In this document: in pieces, positions 10,384-22,400 of the stretch | How positions within the stretch are numbered: the first letter of the stretch is position 1 | Layout: every line of letters starts with the position of its first letter | Source: Neoarius graeffei | Taxonomy: Eukaryota; Chordata; Actinopteri; Siluriformes; Ariidae | Reading direction: 5' to 3' | DNA: 64,000 nucleotides | Assembly: GCF_027579695.1 (NCBI RefSeq) | Contig: NC_083577.1 | Coordinates: 62,316,741 to 62,380,740 of the forward strand | Notes under the pieces: generated by a model | What the model was told of the DNA's origin: nothing | The model's input: only the letters and a program-made list of their open reading frames with translations | Databases searched by the model: none | Translations under genes and position numbers: made by a program

Positions 10384-12095
10384 CAACCCCAATTCCAAAA
10401 AAGTTGGGACGTTGTGCAAACTGTAAACAAAAACAGAATGTGAATCACAGAAACCCTATATTTCATTGAAAATAGTACAAAGACAACATATCAAATGTTG
10501 AAACTGAGAAATTTTATTGTTTTTTGAAAAATGTACGCTCATTTTGAATTTGATGTCAGCAACACATTCAAAAAAGTTGGGACGGGGCAACAAAAGACTG
10601 AAAAAGTTGTGTAATGCTAAAAAAAAAAGCAAAAAAAAAACCCCTCGTTTGGTTAATCGGCAACAGGTCAGTAACATGATTGGGTATAAAAAGAGCTCAC
10701 AGAGAGGCTGAGCCTCTCGGAAGTAAAGATGGAGAGGGGTTCACTGCTCTGTGAAAGACTATGTGGGCAAACAGATTTAAGAATAACGTTCCTCAATGTA
10801 AAATTGCAAAGAATTTGGGGATCACATCATCTATGGTACATAATATCATTAAAAGATTCAGAGAATCTGGAGAAATCTTTGTATGCAAGAGACAAGGCTG
10901 AAAACTGATATTGGATGCCTGTGATCTTCAGGCCCTCAGGTGACACTGCTTTAAAAGCAGACACATGTCTATCATGGAAATCACTGTATGGGCTCAGGAA
11001 CACTTCAGAAAACCATCGTTTGTGGAAAAAAAGTCTATTACTGCATCCACAAATGTAAGTTAAAACCATATATAAACAATATCCAGAAACAACGCCATCT
11101 TCTCTGTGCCCGAGCTCTTTTATGATGGACTGAGGTGAAGTAGAAAATTGTCCCGAGGTCTGATGAATCAAAAGTAGAAATTCTTTTTTGAAATCATGGA
11201 CACCACATCCTCCAGGCCAAAGAGGAGAGGGACCATTCGGCTCATCAGTGCACAGTTCAAAAGCCAGTATCTGTGATTGTATGAGGGTGCATTAGTGCAC
11301 ATGACATGGGTAGCTTGTACATCTGGGAAGGCATCATTAATGCTGAATGATATATACACGTTTCAGAGCAATATCCTGCTGTCCAGACAAAACATTTTTC
11401 AGGGAAGGCCTTCCTTCTTTCAGCAAGACAATGCCAAACCGCTTTCTGCACATATTAAAACTGCATGGCTCCGTAGTAAAAGAGTCCAGGTGCTAAACTG
11501 GCCTGCCTGCAGTCAGACCTGTCTTCCGTTTAAAACATTTGGCACATTATAAAGCGCAAAATATGACAAAGCAGACCCTGAACTGTTGAAGAACTGAAAT
11601 AGTATATCAGGTAAGAATGGGACAACATTTCTCTTTCAAAACTACAGCAATTGGTCTCCTCAGTTCCCAAACGTTTACAGTGTTGTTAAAAGTAGACGTA
11701 CTGCAACACAGTGGTGAACATGCCCCTGTCCCAACTTTCTGAAACATGTTCCTGGCATCAAATTCAAAATGAGCGCATATTTTTCAAAAAGCAATAAAAA
11801 TTTCTCAGTTTCAACATTTGATATGTTGTCTTTGTACTATTTTTTTTTTTTAGATTTTTTTGGGGCTTTTTCCACCTTTATTGGATAGGACAGTGTAGAG
11901 ACAGGAAATGACCTCGGGTCAGACTCAAACCTAGGTCCTTGGATTTATGGTATGGCACCTTATCCACCTGAGCCACGACACCCCAGCTTTGTACTATTTT
12001 TAATGAAGTGTAGGGTTTCCATGATTTGCAAATGATCACATTCTGTTTTTATTTACAGTTTACGCAGCGTCCCGACTTTTTTGGAATTGGGGTTG
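10384..12095 (+). mobile_element. Tc1-like element, degraded transposase, with internal SINE
   Basis: The termini CAACCCCAATTCCAAAAAAG and inverse are flanked by TA. The transposase is recognisable but broken in many places (plus strand: ITWAQEHF-like at 10980, QGRPSFFQQDNAKPLSAHIK near 11400, [11 protein letters not shown] near 11490). Same family as 29857-31454 and 41821-42505. Confidence 0.85.
11846..11986 (-). repeat. tRNA-derived SINE (second family), inserted in Tc1 element
   Basis: On the minus strand: GTCGTGGCTCAGGTGGATAA (A-box region), GGTTTGAGTCTG (B-box), CACTGTCCTATCCAATAAAG and a poly-A-like tail. Target duplication CTTTGTACTATTTTT at 11830-11845 and 11987-12001. Distinct from the DANA/Mermaid-like family. 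Confidence 0.82.
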
Positions 12096-12199
12096 TACTT
12101 GAGCATGATCTTTTTTTCTCTTCAGTATTTAGATGTGTATGAATGCGAGCTTTTTTTGTTTAAATAAAGGTGCTTTAAAAATCTTTGAGAGTCCTTATT

Positions 12200-12267
12200 C
12201 ATCTCATCTCATTATCTCTAGCCGCTTTATCCTGTTCTACAGGGTCACAGGCAAGCTGGAGCCTAAA
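12200..12267 (-). repeat. 5'-truncated SINE tail
   Basis: Only the 3' end of the DANA/Mermaid-like SINE (CATCTCATCTCATTATCTCT ... CAAGCTGGAGCCT) is present; the tRNA head and core are missing, consistent with incomplete reverse transcription. Confidence 0.8.
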
Positions 12268-12778
12268 ACGTGTTCAGTGGAAGTTTTTGGTATTTATTTT
12301 AACCAAAATTTAAAAATTTGCAATCCAGTGTGATCAATCAAGGATATCTTTTAGGGTCTGAAGTTTGCTTTTTTGTTATAAAGCTAATGTTGTTCACAAG
12401 TAATGTCCATTTCACCCATAAACTACAAACACCCTTACATAAAAAATATGTCATGAAATGAGTGATATCATTAATGATAAATGCTGTAATATCATTACAG
12501 CATTCAGCTACACTGAGGTTTTGTTCATTTTTATAGATTCCACTGTGTCCTAAATCTAGCTGTAAAAGCTACCTGTGAGACACTACTTAAGAACTGAAGA
12601 CATAGTGTGTGGATATAGTTAAAAGGGTGAGACTTCATTATTTCTAAGCTACGCAACCCTCAGTTCCAGTGAAGAATAAAGAAGCAATCAGAACTGATTT
12701 GTAAAATTGTCAATTTGATTCTTTTCGCTAAAGTATTCCTTCAGTTCTTTGAATTACTGGGACTGTACTTCAACCAGG
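12268..12778. other. no recognised gene
   Basis: A/T-rich sequence without coding or repeat signature that could be named. ATCATTAATGATAAATGCTGTAATATCATTACAGCA around 12468-12503 forms a short imperfect inverted repeat. Confidence 0.4.
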
Positions 12779-13040
12779 GAGCGCAGGTGGCCAAGTGGTT
12801 AGAGTGCTTGACCGCTACGCGAACGGTCCCTGGTTCGAGCCTCGGCTCGACGGGGATCTGGGGCTCGCTCCCTGTCCACCCAGCAGTGAATGGGGACCTG
12901 GTGGAAACACTGGGGAAGTTAAAGGCGGCGAGGAAAGGAACTGGCCACCCTACCTCACTATGCCGATGGCCCAGGACAAGTGCGCTCTCTAACAGGCACT
13001 CCCCCAATGTACGAATCATATATGGGACTCCCCTTTGCTA
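12779..13040 (+). repeat. tRNA-derived SINE (third family)
   Basis: GCAGGTGGCCAAGTGGTTAG carries a Ser/Leu-tRNA-like A-box and TGGTTCGAGCC the B-box. A long non-tRNA body follows (CCCAGCAGTGAATGGGGACC). The head does not close into a full cloverleaf, so a SINE rather than a tRNA gene. Confidence 0.65.
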
Positions 13041-13569
13041 CTTCAACCAGATTAAAGCAGACGAGATGTTACAAAATTCAAGCCATAATGTTATAGTTAC
13101 GTGACTCAAATTGTCACTCATGTGCAACAGTAGATGAGTGAAAGTGAATCAGTCAAGCATAAACTTTGTATCCTTTGTGTTAACAGCAGTGACGTTCATA
13201 GCACGTCCTTGAAGCCGCCGATCCTGTTTGTTCGGTTTAGCTAATGGCTTCTGAAGGGCCACTGTGGGCTGGAATTGCTTTTCAGAGATAATGGTTGTAG
13301 GTGAAAGAGCCTGGTGGTGCAAACACTACAATGTGTACAGCTCTGTGTTTGTCCAGCAGGGCTGAGAGGAACCATATTGTAGGTTTCAACATTCAAACAA
13401 TAGAGGCCTGTCAGATAAAATGTGCTTTTACGCGGCCAGGTTTAGAACAGTTTGAACTTGTGTGTCTGGTTACACACACGCACACACTTTTGTTCTTTAT
13501 AATGGATTATGTAGATATAATTGTCCCACTGTAAATTGTTTTAGGCTTATCAGATAAATCACCCTCAGT
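13041..13569. other. intergenic, no recognised gene
   Basis: Unique-looking sequence beyond the nfe2l2a 3' end. A short (CA)n run at 13472-13488. Nothing coding recognised. Confidence 0.4.
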
Positions 13570-14001
13570 AACAGATTTCAAGTAAAATTAAATGAATGGT
13601 TTATTTTTGTATAAAGCACTAAGTCAAGTGATAACATTGCAATAGAATTTTAAATTAAGATATAAAAACAGACTTTGAGTGCCAGTGATTGCAACACAAT
13701 TAGTAGCATTCTAAAACAGTACAATACGGTATGTTTGATATTCCAAAAGCAAATAAAGTATAAATGTATTTACAAACCATTAAGATAAAACATTCTCAGA
13801 TAAAATATAAAGAAGTACAAAATATAGGAGATATTAGGAATATTAAGAAAGTAGAATAAGCAAAAACTATATAATAGTTCTGCCATCTTTACTGCTAAAG
13901 ATTAAGCAAAAAATGCCTATAAACTTTTTTTTTTCTTCTTTTGCATAGTACTTAGCTACAGAATTATGTAGTGCCAAGAAAGAGAAGAAGCAGAAAAAGT
14001 G
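13570..14001 (-). other. nfe2l2a: nfe2l2a 3' UTR (approximate)
   Basis: The A/T-rich stretch after the stop codon contains a sense-strand AATAAA (plus-strand tttatt at 13600-13605). The polyadenylation site is therefore inferred about 10-30 bases beyond, near 13570-13590. No repeat insertion interrupts it. Confidence 0.55.
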
Positions 14002-15213
14002 CTAGTTGCTCTTAACAAGAGTCTTTTTAATGCGAGGGACAAGGAAGACAGTGCCATCTGATGTCTGCTGAAGGGAGTAGTCGTTAGGGGAGTAGGGCTT
14101 TCCCTGCTCATCCTTCAGCATGCTGAACACCTCCAGATACAACGAGCTGAGCTGCTGCTTCATCTCTCTTAGACTGCTGCTGTTTTTGCTCTTCTCCTTC
14201 ATCAGACGCTCCTTCTCCTCCTTCAGCGAGTCCAGCTCGTACTCCAGGCCCATGATATTCTCCATCTTGCGCTTGCGACAATTTTGCGCTGCTACCTTGT
14301 TCTTGCCACGCCGGCGAATGTCACGCACAAGTGCGAGCTGTGCCTCGTTCAACTGGTGCTTGGCCATCATCTCGTTAAAGTCGTCCACTGGCAGGTTGAT
14401 GATCACGTCCACAGGAAATGGGATCTGCAAGGCTCTTGCTCTCTCCTCGTCACGCGAGAGCCGTGCTTCCGAGTGCTTTTTCTGCTTGTCTTTGGTGAAG
14501 GGTTGCTTAGAGTATCCACTCGCCTCTGCCTGCTCAGTCTTCGGTTGTTTAACAGTCTCCTCCTGTGTCTGAGTTATTCCGGATTTTTCCAGAAGTGACT
14601 GTTGAGGGCTGTCACTCTGGAACAGCAGAGGAAACATCTCAGCATAATCAGATTCCATGCTCCCAGGGCCACTCTCCATCTCATCCATGTCTGAGTCACT
14701 GAATCCAACAGAGCCATCGCCATGCTGGGACTTTCCGGGAGAGCTTGTTTTCGGACTGGTATCAAGGGACACACCAGAATCTGAATCTGGGAATTCAGCC
14801 ATGTCTTCAATTTTTTCTGTGCTGAAGTTTCCAGGAGACAGGCTATGCAGGTCCATAGGTTTGAGCAAAGGAGCATTTTGGAGCTCATCCAGCTGTCCAT
14901 CTGTGTTTCCCCCTTCACAAGGAAGAGATGCACTGTTCACTTTAGCCTCCAGATCAGGGTAGAACATGTCGCAGAATTCATCTGGTCCAAAGCGTTCATT
15001 TATGTCTGGGGTTTTCATGCTCATCTGATTAACATTACTAAAAGCCCCGTCATACGTGTTCATGAATTCAGGAGAGCACATATCAACAGTGCCAGTGGTG
15101 ACGTCACTTAGTTTAGGCAGATACTGGCTGTAGTTGGAATCCTGGACATTGGCGGGCTGGGCAGGGTTTACATATCCAGGCATATCCAGGATCTCCTGAA
15201 TGTTCAGGCAGTG
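14002..15213 (-). CDS. nfe2l2a: nfe2l2a coding exon 5 (Neh6, CNC-bZIP Neh1, Neh3, stop)
   Basis: This is the large terminal exon, 403 codons plus TAG at 14004-14002, starting [14 protein letters not shown] after the acceptor TTTTAG. It contains [12 protein letters not shown], matching the beta-TrCP/GSK3 degron of Neh6, and ESGPGS at the place of the second mammalian degron DSAPGS. The CNC motif ([20 protein letters not shown]) leads into the DNA-binding basic region and a heptad leucine zipper. The end carries [21 protein letters not shown], the Neh3 transactivation tail. The exon is intact with no repeat insertion. Confidence 0.97.
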   Translation of the reverse strand, partial: HCLNIQEILDMPGYVNPAQPANVQDSNYSQYLPKLSDVTTGTVDMCSPEFMNTYDGAFSNVNQMSMKTPDINERFGPDEFCDMFYPDLEAKVNSASLPCEGGNTDGQLDELQNAPLLKPMDLHSLSPGNFSTEKIEDMAEFPDSDSGVSLDTSPKTSSPGKSQHGDGSVGFSDSDMDEMESGPGSMESDYAEMFPLLFQSDSPQQSLLEKSGITQTQEETVKQPKTEQAEASGYSKQPFTKDKQKKHSEARLSRDEERARALQIPFPVDVIINLPVDDFNEMMAKHQLNEAQLALVRDIRRRGKNKVAAQNCRKRKMENIMGLEYELDSLKEEKERLMKEKSKNSSSLREMKQQLSSLYLEVFSMLKDEQGKPYSPNDYSLQQTSDGTVFLVPRIKKTLVKSN

Positions 15214-18200
15214 CTAAAATAAATAAATAAATAAATGCGTTACTTACGTAAATCACCCCTATTATTTTGTCTGTGAGAACAAAAACAAACTGTTAGCTTC
15301 TAGAAATGTTTGTTCGTTAGGAAGTGAGTCTATGTGGGCTTTGGCATAGAACACCAAAATTATTTCAGGTTAAAGCAGCATTTTAACCATGCTGATTGAT
15401 ATATACTACCGTTCAAAAGTTTGGGGTCACTTTGAAATGTCCTTATTTTTGAAAGAAAAGCACTGTTCTTTTCAACGAAGATCACTTTAAACTAATCAGA
15501 AATCCACTCTATACATTGCTAATGTGGTAAATGACTATTCTAGCTGCAAATGTCTGGTTTTTGGTGCAATATCTCCATAGGTGTATAGAGGCCCATTTCC
15601 AGCAACTCTCACTCCAGTGTTCTCATCTCATCTCATTATCTCTAGCCGCTTTATCCTTCTACAGGGTCGCAGGCAAGCTGGAGCCTATCCCAGCTGACTA
15701 TGGGTGAAAGGCGGGGTACACCCTGGACAAGTCACCAGGTCATCACAGGGCTGACACATAGACACAGACAACCATTCACACTCACGGTCAATTTAGAGTC
15801 ACCAGTTAACCTAACCTGCATGTCTTTGGACTGTGGGGGAAACCGGAGCACCCAGAGGAAACCCACGCGGACACGGGGAGAACATGCAAACTCCACACAG
15901 AAAGGCCCTTGCCGGCCCCGGGGCTCGAACCCAGGACCTTCTTGCTGTGAGGCGACAGCGCTAACCACTACACCACCGTGCCGCCCCTCCAGTGTTCTAA
16001 TGGTACAATGTGTTTGCTCATTGCCTCAGAAGGCTAATGGATGATTAGAAAACCCTTGTACAATCATGTTAGCACAGCTGAAAACAGTTTAGCTCTTTAG
16101 AGAAGCTATAAAACTGACCTTCCTTTGAGCAGACTGAGTTTCTGGAGCATCACATTTGTGGGGTCGATTAAATGCTCAAAATGGCCAGAAAAATGTCTTG
16201 ACTATATTTTCTATTCATTTTACAACTTATGGTGGTAAATAAAAGTGTGACTTTTCATGGAAAACACAAAATTGTCTGGGTGACCCCAAACTTTTGAACG
16301 GTAGTGTAGTTCTGTCAAATAGAGTCTCATCTCATTATCTCTAGCCGCTTTATCCTGTTCTACAGGGTCGCAGGCAAGCTGGAGCCTATCCCAGCTGACT
16401 ACGGGCGAAAGGCGGGGTACACCCTGGACAAGTTGCCAGGTCATCACAGGGCTGACACATAGACACAGACAACCATTCACACTCACATTCACACCTACGG
16501 TCAATTTAGAGTCACCAGTTAACCTAACCTGCATGTCTTTGGACTGTGGGGGAAACCGGAGCACCCGGAGGAAACCCACGCGGACACGGGGAGAACATGC
16601 AAACTCCACACAGCAAGGCCCTTGCCGGCCACGGGGCTTGAACCCGGACCTTCTTGCTGTGAGGCGACAGCGCTAACCACTACACCACCGTGCCGCCCGT
16701 CAAATATAGTAAGACACAAAACAAAAACAAATGAAGCAAACATTCCTGCAGCGGCTAGTCAACAGTATGACTATAAAAGTGGGGTTATGTGGTTGCTTAC
16801 AACTCCACAGTAGGTAGAAATTAGATCACGCAGGGATATACTAAATGGCGGATCTATGGCTCTCTCGTGACATGTAGCCAAACAGTAAGCTGAACTCCTC
16901 GTGTTGAAACCCAACTGCTACCACTTGTTTCTTTAGCCCTATTCAGACAACAAAGGTTTCACATGGGACCTGCGGTAATTTGGTCCTTTACAGGTGTAAA
17001 GGTATAATTACAGGGCCTGTAATTTTATTTTTGTCCAGATCAGTAATGTCTTCATATGTTTTTGTCCACATTCAGTTTACTAGTACTATCTGGACTGACA
17101 AACTGATGCTGCACTGGAATATATTTTAAACCACTAAATGCCATGTTAAGTCTTCTTAGCTTTTGTATCTAGAAAAGGATTTAGTACTTTGGCCAAATAT
17201 TCCTACTTTACTCAAAAAACCCCAAAAAACTGTCCGTAATTGTTGACATTAGAAGTTTTGCAAGAGAACGAATCTACAGACTAAGTAATTTATAGCCATT
17301 TGGAGACAAGCGTTTCATCATAAAAGATGTTCAAACATTTTATTACAATCATCACCCTGAGAAACTAATAACGTCTGAATATGACTTTTTCTTAAGTCTC
17401 TGAAAATTTCCCATGAATGTGTGTGTGTGTTCTGAGTCATACTTGTAGATCCATCCAGGTCTGGTCCAGGGGTCCTGGCAGCAGGGGATTCTGGGTTAGC
17501 ATGGGTATTTCTCCAGGCATCATGAGATGGGTGCTGTCTGTGCAGGGAGGAATGGAGGGATCCAGACAAGGAGCAGCAGGCTTTAAAAAAAAAAAAAAAA
17601 AAACCCAGGCCACAGAGTCAGACATATTCAATAACACATTCATTTTGGCATATAATTATAAAGTGACTCAGAATGCTAACATGACTTTATGATGAGCGTG
17701 TGTGATAATAAGAAGCTATAATCCTCGCTTACCTCTGCTGGCTCCACTAGAGGAAACGTCTCTGCCAGCAGCTGCATGCACTCGTCAAATGACATGGCGT
17801 CTCCATCCTCTTCTGTGAATGCCACATTCTGTATGCACAAGGCCGGCGGCATCAATATCAGACTGATTTCACACCCAGAGTAAGAAAGACATCATACCAA
17901 CTGCTGATATCTCACACTCTTGTCTCTGCTCCATTTCCAATCAATAATTCAGCAGTGAAACGCTGTAGCATTAACACAGACCTAAATAAATATTACAGGA
18001 GGAGAGCTGTTATAGGGAGGTGTTTCTCTGAAGCTGCAAGCCATCTACTCTGAAACCTGAACCACCTGAGTTCCCGTAATTACACTATGGCAGCAGTAAC
18101 CCAGCAACCAGGCAGCTGCACCCGACTGGGTTAACAGGAGGGTGGGGTTTTCCTAGAACTGAATGATGGGGTGGTTTGACGTGCATGTGTGTAGCAGCGT

Positions 18201-19457
18201 GCGATAAGGCAAAAATATCATATGATATTTGAAGGCATTTTCACACAAAAAAAACCCCACACACAACCAGTTAAAAGTTTGGACATACCTACTCAGTCAT
18301 AGTTTTTTTCTGTATTTGGACCATTTTATACATTATAGAACAATACTGAAGACATCAAAACTATGAAATATATATATATAATTACACAGTTGCGTGAACA
18401 TATGAAGTTTATCTTTAAGTGGTGAATGTATATTTCATGACTGAGCGAAGCGAATGAGTGAAACATTTTTCAACAGGAGAAGATAAACTTCATATCTTCG
18501 CGCGACCGTGTAATGTTCTTTATATTACATGGACACATCCACTAAAAAAAATATGCAAGTTAATCAAAAGAATTTTAATTTTGAACCGGTTCGCCATTTT
18601 GAAAATGCACGTCCAGTCAGCTGGAAAACACTGGGAGTGACGTCACTGGACTGAAGTATCAGGAATTATTATACATACAGGCCACTTTTTTCATGGAATA
18701 AAAACATGTATTATATTCCCTTCTAGTGGGTTTATTGATGGCATGCAATATTGTTATCGTATCGCTTACCCTACATATATTATGCCACTCTACCCAAAGG
18801 AGAATGAGCGTGCAATATTGTTATAATATTGCACGTTGTCAAGACAACACGACGTCACACGTCAGAACTCGTGCGAAGATCCAATGACAAAACTTTTCTG
18901 CTGCGCATGCGTGCAATCATTTCTTTGTCAGCCGGGTAAGAGACAAGACGAGGCTAATCCAGTGCTAGATTTAAGCACTAAATAAATAAACTGGAAACTG
19001 AAGACACACTGAACATCCGAAAGGCTACCAAAACTTTATTATATATTCTTTACACATATTTACAAGAGAAAAACATACCAACGGACATTGAAAAACTGGA
19101 AAAGAGACACGTCGGAGATGTAAAACTTCCGCACTAGTAAATGACTGTTTGTAAACAAACATGGCTATGAGGTTTGCTTCGTTAAAAGCGGAAGATTTTG
19201 AGAGAATTTTGGCTGCCAGGTCGCTCTGTTGTGTGTAGTTGTCTGTTGATTTTAAAAGTAACTAAGTAAATTATACAGGGAAAATAATAATAATAATAAT
19301 AATTATAATAATAATAATATTTGGCTTGATTGAGCTAGCATTGGCCTGCGCTAACACTACGCTGGCTAGAAGGCAACTGGACTGCTGCGCTAACGGCACC
19401 AAGTCACAGGTAAGCTTGTGTTGGCCTTCGAGAATGCTGATATGAAGAGTGTGTATG

Positions 19458-19488
<31 letters not shown>

Positions 19489-22400
19489 TTGGCTGGCTTT
19501 TTTTCGTGGTCTGTCAGATATATTCCATTCAGCTAGCATGATATTGAACGAGCCGTTCAATATCATGCTAGCTGAATGGAATATATCTGATAGACCACGA
19601 AAAAAAGCCAGCCAATATTATTTAAATATGTCACTCAGATCCGCGATGTATTTTGTATGATAAATGCGAGTTTTTCAACATGAGAAGGTAAACTTCATAT
19701 CTTCAAGCCAATATGTGGTGTTCTTTTTATTATATGGATACACTGACAAAAAGTGCCCAAATTTATGAAAACAATTCATCGATTTCCTCACGAGTGACAT
19801 ATAGAGAAATGTCACGGTTTTGAATCTGCACGTTCCAGATGTAACACGTATGAAAATTATGAGTGCTGTATTTCCCAGTAAAACGCTCGTGTCTCTGTAA
19901 TATATGAAATTACGTGATAAACAAAAAAGTGTTTTTTAAAAAAAAAAGCTTCATATTTTAGATTCTTCAAAGTAGCCAGCGTTTACCTTGATGACGCTTT
20001 ACGCACTATTGGCATTATCTTAACCACTTTCACGAGGTAGTCACCTGGAATGCGTTTCAATTAGCAGGTGTGTCTCGTCAAAAGCTAATTAGCGCAATTT
20101 CTCATCTTCGTAATGCGTGTGAGATCATAGAGTAAATAAAAAATATACAGTAAATAGCCCTATTCCACAACCGTAGTAATCCATATTAGGGCAGGAACCG
20201 CTCAACTAAGTAAAGAGAAACAACATCCATCATTACTTTAGCAGATGAAGTGTCTTTAATTAATAAAAATAAAGAAAAAACACTGCATTAGAAGGTGTGT
20301 CCAAACTTTTGACTGGTGCTGTATAGTGGGGTCCGAAATCTAGTTCTAGGTCCGTATTTAAATGTAAGTAAATTTGTGATGTTGACCGTGTTAACTACTT
20401 TCCATAAAAGGTCAGATTTTCCTCGTGCCCAATCTCTTTGATTGACTTGTGTTCAGAACATACACTGATGTATTTGATCTAAAATCGATCATAAGGTTGA
20501 ACTAAAGAAGAAAGTTTGAAATAAGAATAAAATGTCTTGAATCTGGGCAAATTTATGTAATATTTCTTATGAAATTATCTCATCTCATTATCTCTAGCCT
20601 CTTTATCCTGTTCTACAGGGTCGCAGGCAAGCTGGAGCCTATCCCAGCTGACTACGGGCGAAAGGCGGGGTACACCCTGGACAAGTCGCCAGGTCATCAC
20701 AGGGCTGACACATAGACACAGACAACCATTCACACTCACATTCACACCTACGGTCAATTTAGAGTCACCAGTTAACCTAACCTGCATGTCTTTGGGGGAA
20801 ACCAGAGCACCCGGAGGAAACCCACGTGGACACGGGGAGAACATGCAAACTCCACACAGAAAGGCCCTCGCCGGCCACGGGGCTCGAACCCGGACTTTCT
20901 TGCTGTGAGGCGACAGCGCTAACCACTACACCACCGTGCCGCCCTTATGAAATTATTATAAAGCAAATATTAGATCTGTATACAAGATCTGTTTTAGATG
21001 CTTTTACACATTTCAAGCTTTAGCTTAAATTTATTGTTTGGTTTTATATTATATAATAAATTACAGTTTGGCTTATTGTAAGTTTAAGAAATACTAGATG
21101 GCCTTGACTACTGTATAATCAAGATACTTTCACCCGTTAAGATATTATGTATTGCACTGTGTCCAATCAGCTCTTTACTCCTATGAGTAACATTTGCTCA
21201 GCAAGTGTTACAAAAGTACTGCTGGTGTTATTGATATCTCAGAGAAGTATATGACCATATAGATATGTTATCGTTATTTCGCCCAACCCTACTTTTGTGT
21301 GCGTGTCTACCTGTGATGAAACCACGGCTTTGTTAGTTTGCATCAGAAGGTTATTTGAGGCTGTGTGCGCTTGTGAGTGTGTGTGTGTGTACCTGTGTGA
21401 TTTCAGCAGGCACAGTGTTAGTCTGCGTTAGAGCGTTGTTGGTCGACGTGGGCCGAGGCACAAACTCTCCAGTCTCTTCATCGAGCTGTAGCTGGGCAAG
21501 AAGTGCCTTCTCCTGTTCCCTCACTTTCTGCTGTCTCTCCTCCTCCTCCAGCTCCTTCTGCCGCTGCAGCTGCACCTCCTTCTGTCTGTAGCTGAAGTCA
21601 AACACCTCTCTGCCTGCTCCCAGGTCTATATCCTGCCTCCACAGGATATCAATCAGATCCATATCCTACAAAGAAAGAGGGGGGGAGAGAAACAGCACCA
21701 TTCAGCACCTTTCCACCACGCCCTGTGGCTCTCTGGGGATGTTTTTTTTTTTTTTTGCTATGCAGCAGTGAGCACACAGCTCAGCCGAGCCCAGCTCACA
21801 AATCTTATCATGAATGCATTGTAGAGGACACAGGCATGAACAATAGATGCTGGTCTCCTCTTTCTTCACATTACATCAATCCACCCACATTTTGCTAATC
21901 TTCAAAACTTAGTCTACAAAGAATTACAAACTGGGTGTGTTCTGTTCTGGCACCGCATTGAGGAAAACTGGGTTAATCTTGTCAGAGCAAGTTTACTATA
22001 TAAACAACGCTGCCAGCAAGGGAAAATGCTTTTACTGCTGACCGTATTAAAAAAAACAAACAAACTGTATAACATGCTGGCACAATCTTCCTTAACGTCT
22101 TTTAACTCATGTACTAGCTGAATCTGTATGCTGAGCAAGCACAAGTTAAGTTACACTGTATGTCATGTAATTGTTGTGTACATGACCAGAGTGTTAAAAC
22201 GGCAAAGACAGAAGGCCACTTGTGAGTCTGTTGTGTCCTTCTTATCAGAGTTTGTTGAGGTAACCTTGATATCAGTCTAAATAATGACCATGTCTCTCTC
22301 TGGCTAAAACATGCCAAGGACCTGCCTAGGGAGGAAAAAACAAAAAAAAACAAAACAGAACAAACCTACCAGCACATACGTACTATAGAATAAAACTTAG

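Larger units (their letters stand above)
18262..20332. mobile_element. Tc1-type MITE (nfe2l2a intron 2) with a nested 1.5-kb element
   Basis: ACCAGTTAAAAGTTTGGACA near 18265 and, reversed, ACCAGTCAAAAGTTTGGACA ending near 20325 are the terminal repeats of a MITE also found at 51594-52834. The body shared with that copy (GTTTACCTTGATGACGCTTT..., 'CTAATTAGCGCAATTTCTC') lies at 19980-20300. The middle is occupied by the Crypton-like element. Confidence 0.75.

Noticed and set aside
12785-12860. tRNA gene (Ser/Leu-like A and B boxes)
   Set aside because: Acceptor stem does not close and the sequence runs on into a repeat body; best explained as the head of a SINE.
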